Source: Elusimicrobiota bacterium
GTDB lineage: Bacteria; Elusimicrobiota; Elusimicrobia; UBA1565; UBA9628
Assembly: GCA_023213235.1 (NCBI GenBank)
Contig: CP096137.1
Coordinates: 197,587-261,586 of the forward strand
Direction of reading: 5' to 3'
Length of the DNA: 64,000 nt
Position 1 is the first letter of the stretch. Each line of letters begins with the position of its first letter. Shown here piece after piece: positions 1 through 8,863 of this stretch. The notes under the pieces were generated by a model. The model saw only the letters and a program-made list of their open reading frames with translations, ran no database searches and had not been told where the DNA came from. The position numbers and the translations under genes are program-made.

Positions 1-645
1 GAGGATCCACGGCTTGGGCGTCTGCACGACCGTCACGCCGGACTTGGCGATCAGGCCCGGGTCGAGGTCGTCGCCGGGCTTGAGCACGCGCAGCTGCGTC
101 TCCTTCTCGCGCGAGGCCTCGGGCTTGACGAGGTAGAGGATCGAGTAGGTCGGCAGCAGGTACTCGAGGTTGACGACGTTCGAGGCCACGGGCGTCAGGC
201 CCGCCGCGCGCAGCGCGGACTGCGCGAGCGCCATGTTGGCGCGCAAGCCCGCATCGTCCTTCGGCGGGAACTGCATCGGATCGGCGCGAAAGGCGCGGAT
301 GACGCGCCCGTCGGCGGTCTTGTACGGGAGGGTGAAGAGCTTGTCCTTCCATTCGGGAACGCCGGGCGTCACGCCCGCGGCGCGCAGCGCGGAGGACCAG
401 CGCGCGGCGGCTTCCTCGAACTGCTCCTTCGTGTCGGCGTACCCGAACAGGACGTCCTTCCCGGCCTGCAGCAGCATGTGCCCGGATGTGATCACATCGG
501 CCGGCACCGCCGCCGGCGCGGCGATCGCGGCGCGCTGCTCGTTCATCGCGCGCAGCTGGGCGGCGCTCGTGAACTCGAAGGCCGGAAGCCCGGTCTGGGC
601 CGAGGCCGGAACGGCGAACAGGCACGCGAGGAGGAGGTGTCTCAT
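1..645 (-). CDS. Secreted protein of unknown function, C-terminus beyond the window
   Basis: The first 215 codons are visible and the gene runs off the left edge. The protein opens with a short signal peptide (MRHLLLACLFAVPASA, cleavage after about residue 16), so it is probably periplasmic or exported. The mature part has two similar stretches, 'SALRAAGVTPGVPEW' near residue 88 and 'SALRAAGLTPVAS' near residue 146, each preceded by a helix. This hints at an internal duplication of about 55 residues. I do not recognise the family. The ATG at 645 is favoured because a TAGAAT hexamer lies 7 bases upstream. Confidence 0.65.
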   Translation of the reverse strand, partial: MRHLLLACLFAVPASAQTGLPAFEFTSAAQLRAMNEQRAAIAAPAAVPADVITSGHMLLQAGKDVLFGYADTKEQFEEAAARWSSALRAAGVTPGVPEWKDKLFTLPYKTADGRVIRAFRADPMQFPPKDDAGLRANMALAQSALRAAGLTPVASNVVNLEYLLPTYSILYLVKPEASREKETQLRVLKPGDDLDPGLIAKSGVTVVQTPKPWIL

Positions 646-652
646 ATCCGCG

Positions 653-658
653 ATTCTA
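653..658 (-). promoter_or_regulatory. -10 hexamer TAGAAT, leaderless start
   Basis: TAGAAT on the minus strand ends 7 bases before the ATG at 645, so transcription would begin at about the start codon. It is one of a set of similarly placed hexamers across the window. Confidence 0.5.
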
Positions 659-701
659 GCATACGTATAGGCCAATGGGCCTATTGTCAGTATGGGACAT
701 A

Positions 702-779
702 TGGTGTCAGGCCTTGCACTCTTGCAAAGTCGTGCCGGCGCCCACGTCGGACTTTGCAAGAGTGCAAGGCCTGACACCA
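702..779. repeat. REP-like palindrome, copy 1
   Basis: Two perfectly complementary 30-base arms (702-731 and 750-779) flank an 18-base loop. The outer part is GGTGTCAGGCCT and the inner part reads TTGCACTCTTGCAAAGTC. It sits between the end of the ABC permease gene and the next minus-strand gene, so its transcript could act as a terminator or 3' stabiliser. The outer motif recurs at 11851-11921 and 56761-56831. Confidence 0.85.
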
Positions 780-782
780 ACT

Positions 783-3292
783 CTACTCGCGGCGCAGCGC
801 GTCCATGACGGCGGCGCGGCGGGCGGGGGCGCCGGCCACGAGGCCGACGGCGACGGGAAGGACGGCGGCGGCGACGAACAGAGCGAGGACCTCGCGCCAG
901 TCGGCGGCGAAGGGGACGGCCAGGCGGCGGGCCACCGCCCAGCCGAGGCCGACGGCGGCCGCGGCGGCGGACGCGCCCGCGAGCGCGCCGAGGGCGGCCA
1001 GCTCCGCGGCGTCGGCGCGCGCGGTCTCGGCGGCGGTCCAACCGAGCGCGCGCTCGAGCGCGGCGTCGGCGGCGCGCTCGTCGCGTCCGAGCGCGACGAG
1101 CCCCGCGGTGACGACGGCGCCGACGACGACGCAGAACCCGGCCAACGCGCCGATCGCGGCGAGCAGGAGGTTCAGCGTCTCGCGGGCGCGGGTCAGCAGC
1201 GCCGCGGCGTCGATCACCGAGACGTTGGGCAAAGCGCGCGCGAGGTCGGCGCGCAGGGCGGCGGCGTCCTCGGCGCCGCGCGAGCGGAAGGAGCCGATCC
1301 AGGTCTGCGGCGCGGCGGAGAGCAGGTCGGGGAGAGCGTGACGAAGAAGTTCGGGCGCATCGCCGCCCACTCGACCTCGCGCACGGAGGTCACCGCGGCC
1401 TCGACCTCGCGGCCCTGCACGTCGAAGGTCAGGCGCGAGCCGAGCTTGAGCCCGGCGCGCTCGAGAAAGCCCTTCTCGACGCTGGCCTCGGCGCGCCCGG
1501 CGCCCGGAGCCCAGAACTTCCCGGCGACGATCGTCTCCGAGGGGTTCGGCGCGTCGGCGTAGGTCAGGTTGTACTCGCGCGCGCGCAGGCGGCCGCGCTC
1601 GCGCTCGTCGGCGCCGCGCGGGGCGCCCTCGCGGCGCACGGGCCGGCCGTCGATCAAGGTCAGGCGCGCGCGCACGAGCGGGGCGAAGACCGTCTCGCCG
1701 CGGGAGCGCCGTCCGGCGAGCGCGCGGGCGCGCTCGAGCTGCGCGGATTGGACGTCGACGAGGAACAGGTCGGGCGCGTTATCGGCGCGCGAGGGAGCCA
1801 GCGAGCGCGAGAGCCCCTCGCGTGCGGTGCCCACCACTGCGAGCAGCGCGAAGCCGCCGGCGAGCGTGAAGAGCATGACGCGCGAGGAGGCGGGCCGACG
1901 CACGAGCCGCCGCAGCCCGTGCCGGACGGGAAGGCTCAGGCTCGCGGAGCGGCTCGCGAGCTTCTCGGCGCCGAGCAGGGCCGCGCGGGAGAGCAGCTCG
2001 ACGACGAGCGCCCCGCCGGCCAGGGCCAGAGAGAGCTTGAGCGCGTCCTCGGCCGAGCCCGAGCGGCGCCAGGCGGCGAGCAGGACGGCCGCGGCGGCCG
2101 CCGCCCAGCCCGCGATCAGCAGACCCCGCGGAGCCGGCGGCGCGGAGCGCAGGGCGTCGAGCGGGGCGCGCGCGGCCAGCGCGCGCACGCGCGCCGCCGA
2201 CAGCCCCCAGGCGAGCGCGGCCGAAAGCCCGAGCGCCTCGAGGAACGCCGCGGCGTCCGGGCGCACGAGGAGCTCGACGCCGAAGCGCGGGGCCTGCGAG
2301 CCCGCCAGCGCGGCCACGCCCCACCCGAGCAGGGACCCGCCGAGGCCGCCGAGCAGGCCCGCGCCGACGCACAAGGCGGAGTACAGTCGCTCGACCTCCG
2401 CCGCGGAGGCGCCGAGGCAGCGCAGCAGACCCATCGTCTCGGCCTGCGCGTCGAGGAACAAGGTCAGCCCCGCGCGCAGGCCCGCGCCGCCGAGGAGAAG
2501 GGCGGCGAGCGAGAGCACGGTGAAGAACAGCGCCGAGCGCCGCAGGCCGTCGCGGATCGTCGGCTCGCTGTCGGCCCACGACTCGATCGACAGGTGCGGC
2601 TCAGGCAACGCGGCCTCGAGCGACTTCTTGAGGGCCGCCGATGCCGCCGCCGGGTCCTCCGCGTCGGCGAGCCGGAGCGTCCACGTGAAGCGCGTGCGCG
2701 CGCCGAGGCCGAGGAGCTTCGTGCGCGGCAGGTCCTCGGCGGCGATCATCAGGCGCGGGGCGAAGGCGAACGCCGCGAAGCCGCGGTCGGGCTCCTTGTC
2801 GATGAGGCCGGCGACCGTCAGTTCGATCGCGCCGAGGCGGACCTTGTCGCCGGGCTTGATCCCGTGCTGGAGCGCGATCGCGCGTTCGGCGAGCGCCATC
2901 CCGGGGCCGAGAAGCGCCGTCCCGCCCTTCGGCTCGGTGACGAGCGCGCCGCGCAGAGGATAGGCGGGAGCGACGGCCTTCACCGAGACGAGGAACGGGG
3001 CGCGTCCCGCGGAGGACAGCATCGAGGCGAAGGACGTCGCGCGCGTGGCGGCGCGGCCCGGGACGAGCGCGGAGGAGAACGCCGCCTCCTCGCGCGCGCC
3101 GAACGGACGGCCCGAGGACACCTGGACGTCGCCGGCCAGGAGATCGCGGGCGCGGGCGGCGACGGCGCGGTCGGTCGCCGACAGCAGGTGCGCCACGGCG
3201 ACGAGGAAGCCCGTGCCGAGCGAGAGGCACGCCGCGAAGAACAGGAAGCGCGGCCACTGGCGCCACGCCAGGCGCCAGGCGAGGCGCCTCAC
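783..3292 (-). CDS. ybbP: ABC transporter permease, YbbP/FtsX type (one frameshift)
   Basis: Large permease of the MacB/FtsX-like class, about 836 residues when read through. It has an N-terminal membrane helix (residues ~12-32), a large periplasmic domain, a central block of helices, a second periplasmic domain and C-terminal helices, as in E. coli YbbP. It starts at GTG 3292, overlapping the stop of the ATPase gene by four bases (GTGA). Near residue 650 the frame changes, and one extra C in the run at 1329-1332 joins '..NFFVTLSP' to 'DLLSAAPQTW..' and restores the normal C-terminus. With YbbA it probably forms an envelope lipid or lipoprotein-related exporter. Confidence 0.85.
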
Positions 3293-3966
3293 GCGGCGAC
3301 GCGGCCGCGCTCCAAGCGGGCCGTCCTGCCCAAAGCCTCGGCCACCGCCGGATCGTGGGTGACGACCGCGAGCGCGGTGCCCGCGCGCGCGTTGAGCTCG
3401 AGCAGCGCCGCGAGCACGCGCTCGGCGGTCGCGCGGTCGAGGCTGCCGGTCGGCTCGTCGGCGAGGATCAAGGCGGGTTTGTGGACGTAGGCGCGCGCGA
3501 TCGCCACGCGCTGCTGCTCGCCGCCGGAAAGCTGGGCCGGGCGGTGCGAGAGCCTTCCGCCGAGGCCGAGCGTGCCGAGCAGGGCCGCGGCCTGCTCCTC
3601 GGCGTCGGCCGGGCGCGCGCCGAGAAGCTCGAGCGGCAGCGATGCGTTTTCGAGCGCCGACAAGGTGGGCACGAGGCGGAAGGTCTGGAACACGAAGCCG
3701 AGCCGGCGGCGGCGCCACAGCGCGGCCTCGTCCTCGCTCCAGCGCGCGGCGTCGCGCCCGTCGCGCAGGACCGAGCCCGACGTCGGCCGCTCGAGGCCGG
3801 CCATGATGCCGAGCAAGGTCGACTTGCCGGAGCCGCTCGGCCCCGCGACGGCGAGCGTCTCGCCGGCCTTGATCGACAGGTCGACGCCGTCGAGCACGCG
3901 CAGGACCTCGGAGCCCGAGGCGAACTCCTTGACCACGCCGCGCAGCTCGAGGACGGGAGCGCTCAT
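3289..3966 (-). CDS. ybbA: ABC transporter ATP-binding protein, YbbA/LolD type
   Basis: 225-residue ATPase that would power the YbbP permease at the inner membrane. Walker A is GPSGSGKST (residues ~42-50), the signature is LSGGEQQR, Walker B is LILADEP, and the H-loop His lies in VVTHDP. Length and motifs match the LolD/MacB-type ATPases of mechanotransmission exporters. The ATG at 3966 overlaps the tesA stop (ATGA) and its stop overlaps the permease GTG, so tesA-ybbA-ybbP is a tight operon. In E. coli tesA and ybbAP are adjacent but divergent. Confidence 0.92.
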   Translation of the reverse strand: MSAPVLELRGVVKEFASGSEVLRVLDGVDLSIKAGETLAVAGPSGSGKSTLLGIMAGLERPTSGSVLRDGRDAARWSEDEAALWRRRRLGFVFQTFRLVPTLSALENASLPLELLGARPADAEEQAAALLGTLGLGGRLSHRPAQLSGGEQQRVAIARAYVHKPALILADEPTGSLDRATAERVLAALLELNARAGTALAVVTHDPAVAEALGRTARLERGRVAA

Positions 3967-4591
3967 TTGGGCAGCCGCTCCTTGTCGAGGAAGGCGAGCA
4001 CCGACTTGGCGATCAGCGCGTGGCCCTCGGCGTTGGGATGGATGCCGTCGGCCTGATTGTAGCGCGGGTCGGCGGCGACGCCCTCGAGCAGGAACGGCAT
4101 GTAGCGCGCGCCGGAGGATTTGGCGAGGGCCGGGAACAGCGCGGCGAAGCCGTTCGCGTAGTCGGCGCCGTAGTTCGGGGGATCTTCATGCCGGCGAGCA
4201 CGACCGTGCGCCCGTCCTTCTGGAGTTCGGCGAGCAGATTCGCGACGTTCTTCTTCGTCTCGCCGAGCGCCAGGCCGCGCAGGCCGTCGTTGCCGCCGAT
4301 GCAGACGAAGACGAGCTTCACGTCGGGCGTGAGCGCCCACTTCGCCTGCTCGAGCGCCCCGGCGGTCGTCGCGCCGGAGACTCCGGCGTTGCGCGCGCGC
4401 CAGGGCAGGCCGCGGCGCGCCCACTCCGCGCCGACGAGCGCCGGCCAGGCCTCCTCGGGCTCGACGCCGAAACCGGCGGTCAGCGAGTCGCCGATGAACA
4501 GGGCGGCGTTGGCGGCGCCGCCCGCGGGGGCGGACGGGTCGGGCGCCTTGGAGCAGGCGGCGAGCAGCAGGGCGGCGAGAACGAGCCTCAT
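3963..4591 (-). CDS. tesA: SGNH/GDSL esterase-lysophospholipase, TesA type (one frameshift)
   Basis: About 209 residues, predicted lipoprotein (lipobox LLAAC at residues ~9-13). It has the SGNH hydrolase blocks: FIGDSLTAGFG (catalytic Ser), GGND (oxyanion Asn) and DGIHPNAEGH (catalytic Asp/His). TesA-type enzymes hydrolyse acyl-CoA thioesters and lysophospholipids in the periplasm. The frame breaks after 'AGMKIP'. One more C in the run at 4177-4181 gives 'MKIPPNYGADYANGF', the expected continuation. It is the first gene of the tesA-ybbA-ybbP operon, with a TAGAAT hexamer 6 bases before the ATG. Confidence 0.88.
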
Positions 4592-4597
4592 CCTCTG

Positions 4598-4603
4598 ATT
4601 CTA
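4598..4603 (-). promoter_or_regulatory. -10 hexamer TAGAAT of tesA operon
   Basis: TAGAAT on the minus strand ends 6 bases before the tesA ATG, implying a leaderless transcript. It lies back to back with the + strand hexamer TATCAT at 4614-4619. Confidence 0.5.
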
Positions 4604-4613
4604 CCTTTTGCGC

Positions 4614-4619
4614 TATCAT
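4614..4619 (+). promoter_or_regulatory. -10 hexamer TATCAT of ferritin-like gene
   Basis: TATCAT ends 6 bases before the ATG at 4626, giving a predicted leaderless mRNA divergent from tesA. Confidence 0.45.
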
Positions 4620-4625
4620 GCCCTC

Positions 4626-5117
4626 ATGATGGACTGGTCTCCCTTCGCCGTGTGCGGGCCGGACGAGCGCGCCCCAGGCGCGCGCGGGCTCAACGGACCC
4701 GACGGGATCGGCGACCGCCTGCGCACGGCGGCCTTCGCCGAGCGCCAGGCGTTCGAGGCGTTCACGTGGGCGGCCGAGCGCTTCACCGACGCGCCGGAGG
4801 GCCTGCGCGCGGCGTGGCGGCGCATCGGGCTCGAGGAGAAGAAGCATCTCGACATGCTGCTCGGGCGCATGAAGGAGCTCGGCGTCGATCCCGCCGCGCG
4901 GGCCGTCTCCGACCGGCTGTGGCGCGGGCTTTCGTCCTGCGCGACTTACGCGGAGTTCGGCGCGCTGATGCGCGAGGCCGAGGCGCGCGGCCAAGCGGCC
5001 GAGGAGTCCTTCGTGCGATCTCTGAGTGAAACGGATCCGGTGACCGCGGGCTTGTTCGCGAAGATCGCCGCCGACGAGGCGGAGCACCTCGCCGTGGCCG
5101 ATTCATATCTGAAATAG
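4626..5117 (+). CDS. Ferritin-like diiron domain protein (DUF455-like)
   Basis: About 163 residues, mostly helical. Two E/H motifs of the ferritin-like fold are visible: LEEKKHLDML near residue 73 and ADEAEHLAVA near the C-terminus. A further Glu lies in the AERQAFEAF helix. This arrangement can bind a diiron centre. DUF455-type relatives include tRNA hydroxylase-like and uncharacterised oxidases. The specific substrate cannot be told. ATG 4626 (or 4629) is chosen over the upstream TTG because the -10 hexamer overlaps the latter region. Confidence 0.7.
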   Translation: MMDWSPFAVCGPDERAPGARGLNGPDGIGDRLRTAAFAERQAFEAFTWAAERFTDAPEGLRAAWRRIGLEEKKHLDMLLGRMKELGVDPAARAVSDRLWRGLSSCATYAEFGALMREAEARGQAAEESFVRSLSETDPVTAGLFAKIAADEAEHLAVADSYLK

Positions 5118-5180
5118 CCTTTAAAATACGCGTCTTTTCGAGTAGGCCTTAGGGCCCGGGCGGGAGCCGCCCCTTCCTAT

Positions 5181-5186
5181 TATCCT
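5181..5186 (+). promoter_or_regulatory. -10 hexamer TATCCT (or TATTAT 5178-5183)
   Basis: TATCCT ends 6 bases before the ATG at 5193, and an overlapping TATTAT ends 9 bases before it. Either predicts a leaderless or nearly leaderless mRNA. Confidence 0.4.
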
Positions 5187-5192
5187 GAGAGC

Positions 5193-6431
5193 ATGAGACG
5201 GACCGTCCGCCTCGCCGCCCTGCTCCTCGCGACCGCGACCGCCGCGCGCGCCGGCGTCGTCACGCGCGTCACGCTGACGGGCGAACTCGGGACGGCGTCG
5301 GGGCCTTCCTTCAATTCGATGGCGGGCCCGGTTTCGGCCAGCTTCACGCCCGCGCTGACGCCGACCACGCTCTCGGTCTCGATCGCGCCGCTGGCGCCCG
5401 CGCCGGCCCTGCTTGCGTCGCCGGTTCTGCCCGCGCCCGTGAAGTCCGAGATCGTCACTGCGGCCGCGCCGCTCGCCGTTCCCGCCGCCGCGATCCCCGC
5501 CGCCAACCGCGAGCGCGGCCCGCCCCTCACGCGCGAAGAGCGCGCGGAGCGCACGGTCTCCGAGACGGCGCGTTCGTGGGCCGTGCCGACCGAGAAGATC
5601 TTCTCCGAGCACGACGCGCTCGTCGTCGGCGAGAATCACGGCAGCCTCGCCTCGGTGCGCGAGCTGACCAAGGCGCTGCCGGGCCTCGCGAAGGCCGGAG
5701 TCGGCGTGCTCGGCATCGAGGGCCTCAAGCGCCCGAGCCAGGACGCCGTCGACGCCTGGCTCTCCGGCCGCGCCGAGTCGCTGCCGGCCGAAGTGCTCTC
5801 GTTTTCGCCGAAGCGGCGCGCCGCCTTCGAGGCCCTGTTCGAGAAAGCCAAGCAGCACGGCGTGCGCGTCGTGGCGCTCGGCCTGCCGCTCGACGTGTGG
5901 TCGCGCGAGGCCGCCGAGCTCGCCTCCGAGAAGACGGGCGACCCCATGGAGAGCTTCCACCGCGCGCCGGGCGAGCAGCTCTATCGCGCGCAGACGGGCT
6001 ACGAGCACGGCTACAACGAGGCCGTCGCCGAGGTCTATCTGACCCGTCGCAACAAGAGCATGGCCGGCTTCCTGGCCGAGGCCGCCGCCGGCGGGCTCAA
6101 GGCCGTGGCGCTCGTCGGCCAGAATCACGTCGACGGCCCCGACGCGCTGCCGTTCAAGCTGCTCGGGCCGAAGTCCGCCTGGGGCACGCTCGGCCGCGAG
6201 CTCGCGGCGCTCGGCCTCAAGGCCTTCTCGCTGACGCTCACCGGCGGCGAGTACCTCGACGTCGACGCGGCCAAGGACGACCGCGCCGTGCGCGTCGCCT
6301 CGCACGCGCAGGCCGCGCAGGCCTCGCCGGACGGCAAGCCCGTCTTCGTCCCGACGGGCGAAGGCACCGGCTTGTACCACGCCGGCGGCACCGTCCCGGG
6401 CGTCGTCCCGACTTCCCGTTCGCGCCACTAA
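5193..6431 (+). CDS. Exported ChaN/TraB-like (Tiki superfamily) protein
   Basis: 412 residues with a signal peptide (MRRTVRLAALLLATATAARA) and a low-complexity Ala/Pro region to about residue 110. The C-terminal domain has the ChaN/TraB/Tiki layout: VVGENHGS (Glu-Asn-His near residue 145), GIEGLKR, a middle HGVRVVALGLPLDVW segment, and a late VALVGQNHVDG motif. Members are haem-binding lipoproteins or metal-dependent proteases; which applies here is unclear. The gene is complete, unlike many neighbours. Confidence 0.65.
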   Translation: MRRTVRLAALLLATATAARAGVVTRVTLTGELGTASGPSFNSMAGPVSASFTPALTPTTLSVSIAPLAPAPALLASPVLPAPVKSEIVTAAAPLAVPAAAIPAANRERGPPLTREERAERTVSETARSWAVPTEKIFSEHDALVVGENHGSLASVRELTKALPGLAKAGVGVLGIEGLKRPSQDAVDAWLSGRAESLPAEVLSFSPKRRAAFEALFEKAKQHGVRVVALGLPLDVWSREAAELASEKTGDPMESFHRAPGEQLYRAQTGYEHGYNEAVAEVYLTRRNKSMAGFLAEAAAGGLKAVALVGQNHVDGPDALPFKLLGPKSAWGTLGRELAALGLKAFSLTLTGGEYLDVDAAKDDRAVRVASHAQAAQASPDGKPVFVPTGEGTGLYHAGGTVPGVVPTSRSRH

Positions 6432-6436
6432 TTTCC

Positions 6437-6442
6437 TATCCT
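6437..6442 (+). promoter_or_regulatory. -10 hexamer TATCCT of pta
   Basis: TATCCT ends 6 bases before the pta ATG at 6449; predicted leaderless start. Confidence 0.45.
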
Positions 6443-6448
6443 CGGCGC

Positions 6449-7474
6449 ATGACCACTCTCACGAAGAACCGCGACATCGTCGGAGACATCCGCCGCAAGG
6501 CCGCCGCCCTCAAGAAGCGCATCGTCCTGCCCGAGGGCGACGAGAAGCGCACGCTGAAGGCCGCTTCGATATTGAAAGAAAAGGCTCTATGCGTCCCGGT
6601 CCTCGTCGGGAATTCCGATTCCATCAAGAATAATGCCGCTGCCAACGGAGTCTCCCTGGACGGCATCGAGGTCGTGGATCCTGCGACCGACGCTCAAACC
6701 AAGGCGTACACCTCTCAATATTTCGAACTGCGGAAGCACAAAGGCATTTCCGAAGACGAGGCCGCGAAGTCCGTTCTCGACCCCATGGTCTTCGGCGTCA
6801 TGATGCTGCACAACGACCGCGTCGACGGCTTCCTCTCCGGCGCCGACCACGCGACCGCCGACACCGTGCGCCCCGCCCTGCACATCATCAAGCCCGCGCC
6901 CGGCGTCCGCACGATCTCCTCGTTTTTCATCATGATCTTCCCGAAGCCCGAGCAGGGCGACGACGGCGTGCTCATCATGGGCGATTGCGCGATCAACATC
7001 GATCCCGTCCCCGTGAAGCTCGCGAGCATCGGCATCTCCTCGGCGAGAATGGCCAAGGTTCTGTGCGGAATCGAGCCTCGCATCGCGTTCCTGTCGTTCT
7101 CGACCAACGGGTCGACCGAACACGAGCTCGTCGATGCCGTTAAAGAAGCCGTGCGCGTCGCCAAGGAGAAGGCGCCCGACCTCGCGATCGACGGCGAGAT
7201 GCAGGCCGACGCCGCGCTCGTTCCCGAGATCGGCCAGCGCAAGTTTCCGGGCTCGAAGGTCGCCGGCCGCGCGAACGTGCTCGTGTTCCCCGACCTGCAG
7301 AGCGGCAACATCGGCTACAAGCTCGTGCAGCGGCTGACGGGCGCCGAGGCGCTGGGCCCGATCATGCAGGGCTTCGCCAAGCCCGTCAACGATCTCTCGC
7401 GCGGCGCCTCCGTCGACGACATCGTCAACATGGCCTGCGTGACCGCGCTGCAGTCGGACCCGTCGCTGCGCTGA
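6449..7474 (+). CDS. pta: Phosphate acetyltransferase
   Basis: 341 residues, the length of the single-domain Pta family (PTA_PTB fold). It interconverts acetyl-CoA and acetyl phosphate in the cytosol. Typical segments are RIVLPEGDEKRTLKAA at the N-terminus, GFLSGADHATADTVRPA in the middle, and SGNIGYKLVQRL...GPIMQG near the C-terminus. The start ATG at 6449 fits the family N-terminus. A structurally unrelated phosphotransacylase, PduL, occurs in the BMC operon at 57.7 kb, so the genome has separate housekeeping and microcompartment enzymes. No ackA is visible here. Confidence 0.93.
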   Translation: MTTLTKNRDIVGDIRRKAAALKKRIVLPEGDEKRTLKAASILKEKALCVPVLVGNSDSIKNNAAANGVSLDGIEVVDPATDAQTKAYTSQYFELRKHKGISEDEAAKSVLDPMVFGVMMLHNDRVDGFLSGADHATADTVRPALHIIKPAPGVRTISSFFIMIFPKPEQGDDGVLIMGDCAINIDPVPVKLASIGISSARMAKVLCGIEPRIAFLSFSTNGSTEHELVDAVKEAVRVAKEKAPDLAIDGEMQADAALVPEIGQRKFPGSKVAGRANVLVFPDLQSGNIGYKLVQRLTGAEALGPIMQGFAKPVNDLSRGASVDDIVNMACVTALQSDPSLR

Positions 7475-7803
7475 TGCCGCGCGATCCGTTCCGGCTGGCG
7501 ATGTGGTTCGTCGCGGGCCTGTTCGGCCTCGCCGTCGCGGCCCGCATCTACGCGATCGTTCGTCGCGGCGACACGAACGCGCGAGGCGTCGCGAATCTGA
7601 CCGAGGAGATCGCGCACCGGGCCCGCTTCGCGATCGGCGGCGCGCTGGGATTCCTCCTGGTTCCGCCGATGATCAAGGCGACGTACGAGCAATACGGCGA
7701 CCTCGCCTGGGCGTCGCGCGCCGCGGGCGTCCTTATCTCGGCCGGCTGCCTCTATGCGCTCTGGGTGGCCGTCCGGCCCGCCGGTCCGCGCCCCCGCCGT
7801 TAG
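7474..7803 (+). CDS. Small membrane protein
   Basis: 109 residues; its ATG shares a base with the pta stop (TGATG), so it is translationally coupled to pta. Three hydrophobic segments are visible (residues ~8-27, 50-65, 80-100) with basic ends, consistent with an inner-membrane protein. No family recognised. Coupling to pta may reflect co-expression only. Confidence 0.65.
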   Translation: MPRDPFRLAMWFVAGLFGLAVAARIYAIVRRGDTNARGVANLTEEIAHRARFAIGGALGFLLVPPMIKATYEQYGDLAWASRAAGVLISAGCLYALWVAVRPAGPRPRR

Positions 7804-7807
7804 GCGG

Positions 7808-8356
7808 CTACAGGAACAGCTTCCCTAGGAAGTGGCCGATCACGCCGCCGACCACGGCGCCGATGAGGCCGCCGACCGGCCCGGCGAGCGCCGTGCCGAT
7901 GATCGCGCCGGCGGTGACGCCGAAGGCGCCGCCGTAGTCCTTCTTGTGGAACAGCCAGGCCGCGGCGAGTCCCAGGCCCGCGCCCGCGACGGCGCCGAGC
8001 GCGCCCGCGGCGAACCAGCCCTGCAGTCCGCCGAGCGCGGCGGACCCTCCGAGCAGGAGGCCCGTCGAAAGGTTGGAGCCCTTCTTCTTGTCGCCGCCGG
8101 CGACCGGCGGCTCCGGGGCGGCGCGTCGTTCCGCCGGCGCGGACCTGGCCAGCCGCGGGGCGCCGCCCGTCTCGCGCCCGACGACGTCGGCGTCCGCCTC
8201 GGGGTTCCCGTCGAAGGCGCGGCCCGCGCGCGTGCGCGCCGCGGCGTCGCTCCCGGAGGGAATCGCCGCGGCAGCGTCGGCGGCCTGGACGCGCGCGTCC
8301 TCCCCACGGGAGGCGGACGACGACAACAGGGCTAGGATCAGAAGCAGAGGGGCCAT
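7808..8356 (-). CDS. Exported glycine-zipper membrane protein
   Basis: 182 residues with a signal peptide (MAPLLLILALLSSSASRGED), a charged low-complexity middle, and a C-terminal third of small-residue-rich segments (GLGLAAAWLF, AGAIIGTALAGPVGGLIGAVVGGVIGHFLG). That pattern is typical of glycine-zipper proteins that insert in membranes. ATG 8356 is chosen because a TATCCT hexamer lies 7 bases upstream; ATG 8380 is an alternative. It is convergent with the gene ending at 7803. Confidence 0.6.
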   Translation of the reverse strand: MAPLLLILALLSSSASRGEDARVQAADAAAAIPSGSDAAARTRAGRAFDGNPEADADVVGRETGGAPRLARSAPAERRAAPEPPVAGGDKKKGSNLSTGLLLGGSAALGGLQGWFAAGALGAVAGAGLGLAAAWLFHKKDYGGAFGVTAGAIIGTALAGPVGGLIGAVVGGVIGHFLGKLFL

Positions 8357-8363
8357 CCTCGGG

Positions 8364-8369
8364 AGGATA
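8364..8369 (-). promoter_or_regulatory. -10 hexamer TATCCT
   Basis: Minus-strand TATCCT ends 7 bases before ATG 8356; predicted leaderless start. Confidence 0.4.
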
Positions 8370-8415
8370 ACAGGCCGCATCCGCTCCCGCCAGGGAGAGG
8401 CGCGTCGCGATTCGG

Positions 8416-8853
8416 CTAGTCGCGAGTCAAGGTTCGGAAGGTTGCGCCGAACGGCCGGGGAGTCTCGCTTCGGCGACTTCGCGTCGCCCGGCGAAACGCC
8501 GGTTCCGATGCAAGTCGCGCAGGGCACGACATCGTCGACATGCGCGGGGAGATCCCGAAGCGCAGCTTCGGCGCCTTTTCGCCCTCGACTTTGTCCGCGA
8601 CGACGAAGAGGTGCCCGAGCGCCCGGATGCGTTTTTCCGATTCTCCGCCGGATCGGATATCGAGCAGCTTCAACGCGAACGAAAGCTGCAGGGCTCGGCT
8701 CGGCGCGGGATCCGAGCTTTCGATCGCGCCGGACAAGAGGCGCCCGATCGAATCGAAAGCTCCGCGTTCGAGCATGGCGTGAAGCTCCTTCGCTACGGCG
8801 GCCTCTAGAGATTCCATCGGATCGGCGTCCTCGTCTGCGGATGCTCGCGTCAT
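8416..8853 (-). CDS. Hypothetical protein
   Basis: 145 residues, no recognised family. The N-terminal 85 residues are acidic and helical (MESLEAAVAKELHAMLERG..). The last ~45 are Arg-rich and look less protein-like, so the true C-terminus may differ if a base is missing. A Shine-Dalgarno-like GGAGA stands before ATG 8853, only 11 bases after the stop of the upstream gene. This supports a two-gene operon with the secreted protein at 8864-9344. Confidence 0.45.
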   Translation of the reverse strand: MTRASADEDADPMESLEAAVAKELHAMLERGAFDSIGRLLSGAIESSDPAPSRALQLSFALKLLDIRSGGESEKRIRALGHLFVVADKVEGEKAPKLRFGISPRMSTMSCPARLASEPAFRRATRSRRSETPRPFGATFRTLTRD

Positions 8854-8863
8854 GGATATCTCC

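Noticed and set aside
1214..3718. A single 834-residue minus-strand protein starting at 3718
   Set aside because: Its first ~140 residues are Arg-rich shadow of the ATPase gene. The true permease starts at GTG 3292 and is longer at the other end after frameshift repair.
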